Assembly (NCBI RefSeq): GCF_014280235.1
Contig: NZ_CP047940.1
Location: 2,666,001-2,730,000, forward strand
Source: Cyanobium sp. NS01
Lineage (GTDB): Bacteria > Cyanobacteriota > Cyanobacteriia > PCC-6307 > Cyanobiaceae
Reading direction: 5' to 3'
Length of the DNA: 64,000 nt
A model generated the notes under the pieces. It saw only the letters and a program-made list of their open reading frames with translations. It was not told where the DNA came from and made no database searches. Positions 57,879 to 64,000 of the stretch are shown piece after piece (position 1 is the stretch's first letter; every line of letters begins with the position of its first letter). Position numbers and translations under genes: made by a program.

Positions 57879-57892
57879 GAAGGCGTTAATCC
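57874..57892 (+). promoter_or_regulatory. Possible PHO box before pstS
   Basis: CTTAA (57874-57878) and GTTAA (57885-57889) are spaced by 11 bases, the repeat length of a PhoB-type box, and resemble the cyanobacterial PHO element. The first repeat includes the TAA stop of the preceding gene. pstS is a classic target. Two weak repeats only, so modest confidence. Confidence 0.4.
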
Positions 57893-57960
57893 CAGCGGGG
57901 CCAGACTTGCGTACGGTCAAAACGGTGACGTCGTTCCCTCTCTTCACCGCCACCGCAGTC

Positions 57961-58971
57961 ATGACCATGCTTCCCGGCCTGTTGCGCCGCTCCACCGCCG
58001 CTCTTGCCCTCTCGGGCCTCACCCTCTCTGTCGCTGCCTGCGGCGGCACCGGCGGAGGCGGGGGCGGCATCACCGGCACGCTCAACGGAGCCGGGGCCTC
58101 CTTCCCTTCGGCCATCTACCAGCGCTGGTTCAAGGACATGAGCGCCGATGGCGTCAACGTCAACTACCAGTCCGTGGGTTCCGGGGCCGGGGTACGCCAG
58201 TTCCTGGCTGAAACCGTGGATTTCGGCGCCTCCGACAAGCCGATGGGCGAGGAGGAGATCGCCAAGATGCCGCGCGGCGTGCTCCAGATCCCGATGACGG
58301 CCGGAGCCATCGCCGTGGCCTACAACAACCCCGGCTGCGAGCTCAAGCTCAGCCAACAGCAGCTGGCTGACATCTTCCTGGGCAAGATCACCAACTACAG
58401 CGAGCTGGGCTGCGACGACAAGACGATCACCATCGTGCACCGCTCCGACGGCTCGGGCACCACGTTCAACTTCACCAACCACCTGGCCGCCGTGAGCCCG
58501 GAGTGGAAGGCTGGCCCCGGCGCCGACAAGGCCGTGAACTGGCCCACCGGCGTGGGCGCCAAGGGCAATGAGGGTGTGGCGGCCCAGCTCACCCAGCTCG
58601 AAGGGGGCATCGGCTACGTGGAAGTGGCCTTCGTCAAGGATCCCCTCCAGTCCGCAGCGCTGGAAAACGGCTCCGGCGAGGTGGTGATGCCCACCAATGC
58701 CACCGAGAGCGAAGCCCTCGCCTCGATCGATCTGGGTGAGGATCTCACCGGCAGCAACCCCAATCCTGCCAAGGGTTACCCGATCGTCACCTTCACCTGG
58801 ATCCTGGCCTACAAGAGCGGCAACGGCGACAAGACCCCCCTGCTGCAGAAGGTGTTCAACACCATGCTCGCCGAACCGGCCCAGTCCCTGGCACCGGAGC
58901 TGGGCTATGTGACCCTGCCTCCCTCGGTTGTGGAGAAAGCCAAGGCGGCGGTGGCCATGATCTCGGAGTGA
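57961..58971 (+). CDS. pstS: Phosphate ABC transporter substrate-binding lipoprotein PstS
   Basis: The 336-aa protein has a lipobox VAAC (Cys27), a Gly-rich linker, and the PstS motifs LNGAGASFPSAIYQRWF, YQSVGSGAGVRQFL, DFGASDKPM and VHRSDGSGTTFNFTNHL with the phosphate-binding Arg/Asp/Ser. It captures phosphate in the periplasm. The start at 57961 (or 57967) gives a normal signal peptide. pstCAB genes are not adjacent. A strong terminator follows. Confidence 0.95.
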   Translation: MTMLPGLLRRSTAALALSGLTLSVAACGGTGGGGGGITGTLNGAGASFPSAIYQRWFKDMSADGVNVNYQSVGSGAGVRQFLAETVDFGASDKPMGEEEIAKMPRGVLQIPMTAGAIAVAYNNPGCELKLSQQQLADIFLGKITNYSELGCDDKTITIVHRSDGSGTTFNFTNHLAAVSPEWKAGPGADKAVNWPTGVGAKGNEGVAAQLTQLEGGIGYVEVAFVKDPLQSAALENGSGEVVMPTNATESEALASIDLGEDLTGSNPNPAKGYPIVTFTWILAYKSGNGDKTPLLQKVFNTMLAEPAQSLAPELGYVTLPPSVVEKAKAAVAMISE

Positions 58972-59050
58972 GCCCCTCGACCAGGTGAACCGGCGGGTGA
59001 GCCTGGTCCTCTCGCTCACACCTGGTCTTCTCTCTCATAGGTGCACCCAC

Positions 59051-59080
59051 AAAAAACTCCCCCAGATGGGGGAGTTTTTT
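59051..59080. terminator. Bidirectional intrinsic terminator (pstS / dnaK)
   Basis: A near-perfect palindrome: six A, CTCCCCCA, GA, TGGGGGAG, six T. It works as an intrinsic terminator in both directions, ending pstS from the left and dnaK from the right. Confidence 0.93.
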
Positions 59081-59131
59081 CATGGGGAGTTGGGAGAGGA
59101 GTCTCGGGGAGGGAGGACCTCCCCGGCCAGC

Positions 59132-61057
59132 TCACTTGCTCTCGGTGAATTCGGCGTCGATGACGTCGTCGCTGGAGGCACCGGCACCGGCACCGGCAGC
59201 GGCATCGGCGGACGTGCCATTGCCATTGGCGCCAGCCGCAGCCGCCTCAGCTCCTGCGGCCTGCTGATACACAGCGGCACCGGCCGCGTAGAGCGCCTGC
59301 TGCAGCACCTCAAGTTCAGACTTGATGGTGTCGAAGTCTTCCTTCTCCAGGGCCTCCTTGAGCTTGGCGGAGGAGGTCTCTACCTTGCTCTTGTCCTCGG
59401 CGCCCACCTTGTCGCCGAGTTCGCCGAGCTGCTTCTCGGCCTGATACACCAGGGTTTCGGCCTGGTTCTTGAGGTCGATGCGCTCGCGCTTCTCCTTGTC
59501 GGCGGCGGCATTGGATTCGGCATCCTTCACCATCTTCTCCACCTCATTGTCGCTGAGGGTGGAGGCACCGGTGATCGAGATGCTCTGCTCCTTGCCGCTG
59601 CCCTTGTCCTTGGCGGTCACGCTGAGGATGCCGTTGGCGTCGATGTCGAAGGTCACTTCGATCTGGGGCACGCCGCGGGGGGCGGGGGGGATGCCGTCGA
59701 GACGGAAGGTGCCGAGCGACTTGTTGTCGCTGGCCATCTCGCGCTCACCCTGCAGCACGTGGATCTCCACGTTGGTCTGGCCGTCCACCGCGGTGGAGTA
59801 CACCTCCGACTTCTTGGTGGGAACGGTGGTGTTGCGGGTGATCATCTTGGTCATCACCCCGCCGAGGGTCTCCACCCCGAGGGAGAGCGGGGTGACATCC
59901 AGCAGCAGGATGTCCTTCACCTCACCGGCGAGCACACCGCCCTGGATCGCAGCACCCACGGCCACCACCTCATCCGGGTTCACCGTCTGGTTGGGGGCCT
60001 TGCCGGTAACGCGCTTGACCAGCTCAAGCACGGCGGGGATGCGGGTGGACCCCCCCACCATCACCACCTCGTCGAGCTCGCTGCTGGAGAGCTTGGCGTC
60101 CTTGAGGGCCTGCTCCACCGGCACGCGGCAACGGTCGATCAGCTTGGAGGCCAGCTCCTCGAACTTGGCCCGGGTGAGGGTGAGATCGAGGTGCTTGGGG
60201 CCCTCGGGAGTGGCCGTGATGAAGGGCAGGTTGATCTCGCTCTGGGTGGCGCTGGAGAGCTCGATCTTGGCCTTCTCGGCCGCTTCGGTGAGGCGCTGCA
60301 GCGCCTGTTTGTCCTGGCGCAGGTCGATGCCTTCGTTGCTCTTGAAGCTGGAAGCCAGGTAATCGACGATCACCTTGTCGAAGTCATCGCCGCCCAGGTG
60401 GGTGTCACCGCTGGTGGAGAGCACCTCAAACACGCCATCACCCACCTCCAGCACCGACACGTCGAAGGTGCCGCCACCGAGGTCGAACACCAGGATGCGC
60501 TCATTGCTCTTCTTGTCGAGGCCGTAGGCCAGCGCCGCCGCCGTGGGCTCGTTGATGATCCGCAGCACTTCCAGGCCGGCGATCTTGCCGGCGTCCTTGG
60601 TGGCCTGGCGCTGGGAATCGTTGAAGTAGGCGGGCACGGTGATCACCGCCTGGGTGACCGTTTCACCGAGGTACTTGCCGGCGTCTTCTGCCAGCTTGCG
60701 CAGCACCTGGGCGCTCACCTCCTCCGGGGCGAACTGCTTGTTGAGCACCGGGCACTTCACCTTCACGTTGGAGCCGGCCTTCTCCACGCCATAGCTCACT
60801 TCTTTCGACTCTTCATTCACCTCATCCACCCGGCGGCCGATGAAGCGCTTCACCGAATAGAAGGTGTTTTCAGGGTTCATCACCGCCTGGCGCTTGGCGA
60901 TCTGCCCCACCAGCTGGTCCTGGTTCTTGGTGTACGCCACCACCGAAGGGGTGGTGCGGAAGCCCTCCGCATTGGCGATCACCGTGGGCTTGCCGCCCTC
61001 CATCACGGCGACGCAGCTGTTTGTGGTGCCGAGGTCAATACCAACAACCTTTCCCAT
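59132..61057 (-). CDS. dnaK: Chaperone DnaK (DnaK2-type)
   Basis: The 641-aa Hsp70 has the ATPase domain ([54 protein letters not shown]), the linker [13 protein letters not shown] and a substrate domain, then a Gly/Ala-rich tail ending near [12 protein letters not shown]. Length and tail fit the main cyanobacterial DnaK2. A good SD (GAGGAGGTGG) precedes the ATG. A long open frame on the opposite strand is a composition artefact. Confidence 0.97.
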   Translation of the reverse strand: MGKVVGIDLGTTNSCVAVMEGGKPTVIANAEGFRTTPSVVAYTKNQDQLVGQIAKRQAVMNPENTFYSVKRFIGRRVDEVNEESKEVSYGVEKAGSNVKVKCPVLNKQFAPEEVSAQVLRKLAEDAGKYLGETVTQAVITVPAYFNDSQRQATKDAGKIAGLEVLRIINEPTAAALAYGLDKKSNERILVFDLGGGTFDVSVLEVGDGVFEVLSTSGDTHLGGDDFDKVIVDYLASSFKSNEGIDLRQDKQALQRLTEAAEKAKIELSSATQSEINLPFITATPEGPKHLDLTLTRAKFEELASKLIDRCRVPVEQALKDAKLSSSELDEVVMVGGSTRIPAVLELVKRVTGKAPNQTVNPDEVVAVGAAIQGGVLAGEVKDILLLDVTPLSLGVETLGGVMTKMITRNTTVPTKKSEVYSTAVDGQTNVEIHVLQGEREMASDNKSLGTFRLDGIPPAPRGVPQIEVTFDIDANGILSVTAKDKGSGKEQSISITGASTLSDNEVEKMVKDAESNAAADKEKRERIDLKNQAETLVYQAEKQLGELGDKVGAEDKSKVETSSAKLKEALEKEDFDTIKSELEVLQQALYAAGAAVYQQAAGAEAAAAGANGNGTSADAAAGAGAGASSDDVIDAEFTESK

Positions 61058-61186
61058 GAATGTCCACCTCCTCAGTGGTTCGTTGTGCGTTCATGCATCC
61101 TCATCAGAGGGGACGGTGACAGGCGAGGTGTGGTTCCCGAACAGGCGCTTACGGTTTTGGGGCCGCCCCTGCCGCCCAAGCCCGTG

Positions 61187-62074
61187 ATGGCCCCGCCGAT
61201 CTCCGCGTCCACGGCCCTGGTGGGGGTGCTGGGCGATCCGGTGCGGCACTCGCTCTCGCCGGCGATGCACAACGCCGCCCTGGCCGCCCTGGGGCTCGAC
61301 TGGATCTACCTGGCCCTGCCCACCCCGGCCGAGAGCCTGGCCGCCGTGGTCGGCGCCCTGGAGGCCCTCGACTGCCGCGGCCTCAACGTGACCCTGCCCC
61401 ACAAGCAGGCCGTGGCACCGCTCTGCGCCGAACTCAGCCCCCTGGCCGCCAGGGTGGGGGCCGTGAACACCCTGGTGCGCCGCAGCCAGGGGGGCTGGCT
61501 GGGCACCAACACCGATGTGGAGGGCTTCCTGGCGCCGCTGCGGCAGGCCGGCAGCTGGCAGGGCAGCGGGGCGCTGGTGCTGGGCTGCGGCGGCAGCGCC
61601 CGGGCCGTGGTGGCGGGCCTGGTGGAGCTCGGCTGCGCCTCGATCCAGGTGGTGGGCCGCCGTGCCGCGGGGCGGCAGGCCTTGCTGGAGGCCTGCCGCA
61701 GCTGGGCACCCCAGCTCGGAGGGAGCAGCTGGGAGGAGCTGCCGGCCCTGCTGCCGGCCAGCCAGCTGGTGGTGAACACCACGCCGGTGGGCATGGCCTC
61801 GCCCGGCCAGCCAGCCGCCGCCCTGGCCTGCCCGCTGGAGGCCGCAGCCCTCGCTGGCCTGGGCAGCGGCTGTTGGGTCTACGACCTGATCTACACGCCC
61901 CGCCCCAGCGCCCTGCTGCGGGCCGCCGCCGAACGCGGCTGCCATGGCATCGATGGGCTGGAGATGCTGGTGCAGCAGGGGGCGGAGGCGCTGCGGCTGT
62001 GGAGCGGCCGCGAGGCGGTGCCGGTGGAGGCAATGCGCGCCGCGGCGGAACGCGCCCTGGCCCGCACTCCCTAG
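61187..62074 (+). CDS. aroE: Shikimate dehydrogenase
   Basis: The 295-aa enzyme reduces 3-dehydroshikimate with NADPH. Motifs are VLGDPVRHSLSPAMHNAAL, GLNVTLPHKQAV (catalytic Lys), GTNTDVEGF, the nucleotide loop VLGCGGSARAV, and VYDLIYTPRPSALL. The ATG at 61187 gives normal length; a GTG three bases earlier is possible. It is divergent from dnaK. Confidence 0.95.
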   Translation: MAPPISASTALVGVLGDPVRHSLSPAMHNAALAALGLDWIYLALPTPAESLAAVVGALEALDCRGLNVTLPHKQAVAPLCAELSPLAARVGAVNTLVRRSQGGWLGTNTDVEGFLAPLRQAGSWQGSGALVLGCGGSARAVVAGLVELGCASIQVVGRRAAGRQALLEACRSWAPQLGGSSWEELPALLPASQLVVNTTPVGMASPGQPAAALACPLEAAALAGLGSGCWVYDLIYTPRPSALLRAAAERGCHGIDGLEMLVQQGAEALRLWSGREAVPVEAMRAAAERALARTP

Positions 62075-62102
62075 CCTGCGCTGATCCGTTGTGCGTTCCA
62101 CC

Positions 62103-62570
62103 ATGCAAGGCGCCCCGCTGTGGCAGCGACTGCTGGCCGCCCTGGCCTATCTCCTGCCCTGGGCAGATGCCTTGCCATTCGGGCGCAGCCTCTTCGCCAT
62201 GTTTCCGCTGCTGCAGTGGCTCGCTGCGCCGGCCCTGCCGGTGGCCCTGCTGCAGCAGGCGGTGCCCTTCGGCGGCTTCCTGGTGTTCCTGGTGCTGTTC
62301 CTGGCGGTGGTGCGCAACCAGCGTGTGCCCTACCTGATCCGCTTCAGCGTGCTGCAGGCCATTCTGATCGACATCGTGCTGGTGCTGGTGTCGCTGGTGT
62401 TCAGCATCCTGCTGGCGCCCCTGGGGGCTGGCTTCGCCCTGCGCACCCTCAGCAACACGGTGTTCCTGGGGGCCCTGGTGCTGGTGGCCTTCGGGATCGT
62501 GCAGAGCCTGCGGGGCGAGGAGGCCGACCTGCCCGCCGTGTCAGCCGCCGTGCGTATGCAGCTCTACTGA
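62103..62570 (+). CDS. Tic20-like membrane protein
   Basis: The 155-aa protein has four membrane segments, with [17 protein letters not shown] at the start and [22 protein letters not shown] in the middle, the pattern of the Tic20/HP-Tic20-like family. In plants this is a protein import channel; its role in cyanobacteria is unclear. ATG 62103 is preferred to GTG 62091. Confidence 0.8.
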   Translation: MQGAPLWQRLLAALAYLLPWADALPFGRSLFAMFPLLQWLAAPALPVALLQQAVPFGGFLVFLVLFLAVVRNQRVPYLIRFSVLQAILIDIVLVLVSLVFSILLAPLGAGFALRTLSNTVFLGALVLVAFGIVQSLRGEEADLPAVSAAVRMQLY

Positions 62571-62680
62571 GTGGGCCCTGCGGCTGCGCTGATAGGTTGG
62601 GCAGTCCGTCGCTGATGGCCTCTCGCCATCGGCCACCGCCCTCCTCCTGCCCCGCGCGGCTTTCCCGACACGGCGACCCC

Positions 62681-63040
62681 ATGACGCAGCCTTATTACGA
62701 AACGATGTACATCCTTCGTCCGGACATCCCGGAGGAAGAGGTGGAGAGCCACATCACCAAATACCGCGATCTGGTCGTGGAGGCCGGCGCTGAGGTGCTC
62801 GACTGCCAGATGCGTGGCAAGCGCCGCCTGGCCTACACGATCAACAAGCACCGCGAAGGGGTCTACGTCCAGCTGAACCACAACGGTGACGGCCAGCAGG
62901 TTGCCCTGCTGGAGCGTGCCATGCGCCTCTCAGAAGATGTGATCCGCTACCTCACCGTCAAGCAGGACGGCCCCATGCCGGCTCCCCGGGTCGCGCCCGG
63001 TGCCGCCAGCGAGGGCTCCCCTCAGCCGGTCTCGGCCTGA
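62681..63040 (+). CDS. rpsF: 30S ribosomal protein bS6
   Basis: The 119-aa protein has the S6 pattern [40 protein letters not shown] and [10 protein letters not shown], with a Pro/Ala-rich C-terminal tail usual in cyanobacteria. Confidence 0.96.
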   Translation: MTQPYYETMYILRPDIPEEEVESHITKYRDLVVEAGAEVLDCQMRGKRRLAYTINKHREGVYVQLNHNGDGQQVALLERAMRLSEDVIRYLTVKQDGPMPAPRVAPGAASEGSPQPVSA

Positions 63041-63101
63041 GCCAGTTCCCACCGTCTCCTCAGCCCGGGTGCGCTGAACAGTGCACCCACGGATCGCGAC
63101 A

Positions 63102-63470
63102 ATGGGTCAAGGAAAATCCCCCCAGCCTCACAACAAAGCTGCCCAGGCTGACCAGCTCAACCAGAGGTTGAGCTCTTTGCAGCAGCAGCTCGATGCCATC
63201 AGGGAGCAGCTGGACGCCCATCGAGGCCTGCTTGAGAGCCTGCCGGAAATCTTCGAGCAGCGCTTTGAACAGCGGCTGAAGCCGATGCTGGGTCACCGCG
63301 AACGGCTGCTGGCTGAAAACACGCTGCTGCGGCAGCAGCAGCTGCAGGCACCTGCCCCCCCCGATGCCGAAGCCCCGGCTCTGGCCCCGCTGGAGGCCGC
63401 TCCGCCGGCCCGAGAGGGTCTCGGCGGGGCTCTGCGCCACGCCCTCGGGCTGGGCCCTGCCCCCCCCTGA
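63102..63470 (+). CDS. Hypothetical coiled-coil protein
   Basis: The 122-aa product (from the ATG at 63102) has a Leu/Gln-heptad region DQLNQRLSSLQQQLDAIREQLDAHRGLLESLPEIFEQRFEQRL that should form a coiled coil, then a Pro/Ala-rich tail. No family is recognised. It lies between rpsF and the convergent argG. Confidence 0.7.
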   Translation: MGQGKSPQPHNKAAQADQLNQRLSSLQQQLDAIREQLDAHRGLLESLPEIFEQRFEQRLKPMLGHRERLLAENTLLRQQQLQAPAPPDAEAPALAPLEAAPPAREGLGGALRHALGLGPAPP

Positions 63471-63507
63471 GCCTGGGGCCGCTGACCTGCAGCCAGGTCG
63501 GCGCTCG

Positions 63508-64000
63508 TCAGGGGCTGGTCCTGTGACGGGCGGCCCAGAGCCTGGTGGGCAGACCCCACACGTAGATGAACCCCTCGGCAGCCCGGTGATCGAACAGGTC
63601 TTCGGCGCCATAGGTGGCCATGTCCGGCACGTAGAGGCTGTCGTTGGCGCTGCTGCGCCCCACGACGATCGCATTGCCCTTGTGCAGCCTCACCCGCACG
63701 GAGCCGTTCACCCCCCGCTGCGTGCGCTCGAAGAAGCCATCGAGGGCGTCCTTGAGCGGGCCGAACCAGAGGCCCTGATACACCAGATCGGCCCACTGCT
63801 GCTCCAGCTGACGCTTGGTGCGCAGCACGTCGGCCGCCAGAGTGAGGCTCTCGAGCTCCTGGTGGGCGCGGATCAGCAGCAGCAATCCAGGGGTTTCGTA
63901 GATCTCGCGGCTCTTGATGCCCACCACCCGGTTCTCCATGATGTCCAGCCGCCCGAAGCCATGCAGGCCGGCCAGGGCATTGGCGCGGCGGATCAGGCTC
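63508..64000 (-). CDS. argG: Argininosuccinate synthase, C-terminal part (partial)
   Basis: The frame is open to the window edge and its last about 163 residues read [37 protein letters not shown], then [18 protein letters not shown] and [19 protein letters not shown], matching the ArgG C-terminus. The enzyme joins citrulline and aspartate in arginine synthesis. The start lies outside the window. Confidence 0.95.
   Translation of the reverse strand, partial: SLIRRANALAGLHGFGRLDIMENRVVGIKSREIYETPGLLLLIRAHQELESLTLAADVLRTKRQLEQQWADLVYQGLWFGPLKDALDGFFERTQRGVNGSVRVRLHKGNAIVVGRSSANDSLYVPDMATYGAEDLFDHRAAEGFIYVWGLPTRLWAARHRTSP

Noticed and set aside
58985-62074. Open frame of over 1000 codons on the plus strand across dnaK
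   Set aside because: The first part is antisense to dnaK, a well-known artefact of Hsp70 genes; only its end, which is aroE, is real.

Overview
The window looks like a chromosomal stretch of a GC-rich unicellular cyanobacterium of the marine/brackish Synechococcus-Cyanobium (alpha-cyanobacterial) type. The evidence is the set of cyanobacterial genes (psbQ, narB with narM, ferredoxin-type nirA, NNP-family nrtP, a two-domain sucrose-phosphate synthase, a Tic20-like protein, dnaK2-type dnaK), the urtABCDE-ureGFE / ureDABC arrangement familiar from picocyanobacteria, and repeated NtcA-like sites (GTA-N8-TAC). The assignment is inferred from gene content; no rRNA is present. I saw no tRNA, rRNA, insertion sequence, integrase, phage gene or CRISPR array.

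Layout. 1-3.1 kb: end of queE, queC, pabB, pabC (queuosine and folate precursors). 3.2-20.9 kb: a reduced-nitrogen block: formamidase fmdA and fmdB, the urea ABC transporter urtABCDE (minus), urease accessory genes ureGFE (minus), ureDABC (plus), a three-gene overlapping operon (circularly permuted ATP-grasp, Alpha-E, transglutaminase), a cupin-like gene, and cyanase cynS. 21-33.6 kb: an oxidised-nitrogen block: a formate/nitrite-type channel, siroheme genes cobA and a CbiX-like chelatase, nirA, a TrpD-like gene, narM, narB and nrtP. 33.6-39.5 kb: molybdenum cofactor genes mobA, moaA, moaB, moaD, moaE, moeA and an unusual HAD phosphatase-MoaC fusion, which supply the cofactor NarB needs. 39.5-64 kb: sucrose-phosphate synthase, an MFS transporter, ppk, an alternative sigma factor, a phytol-kinase-like gene, DAHP synthase, acnB, a CLC protein, small lipoproteins, a radical SAM protein, purU, psbQ, an FAD oxidoreductase, pstS, dnaK, aroE, a Tic20-like gene, rpsF and the end of argG.

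How it works together. Roughly 30 kb is devoted to collecting nitrogen as formamide, urea, cyanate, nitrite and nitrate and turning each into ammonium. Siroheme and Moco synthesis, the cofactors of NirA and NarB, lie in the same block. NtcA-like boxes, several with a -10-like hexamer 22-23 bases away, lie before fmdA, urtA, the ATP-grasp operon, cynS, the nitrite channel, nirA and nrtP. This suggests one nitrogen-stress regulon.

The least ordinary items are: the HAD-MoaC fusion next to a sucrose-phosphate synthase whose own phosphatase-like domain has lost its nucleophilic Asp; a CLC protein with Ser in place of the gating Glu; the ATP-grasp/Alpha-E/transglutaminase operon, whose upstream 18-mer nearly matches the one before fmdA; and a roughly 590-base leader region before the nitrite channel headed by a perfect NtcA box.
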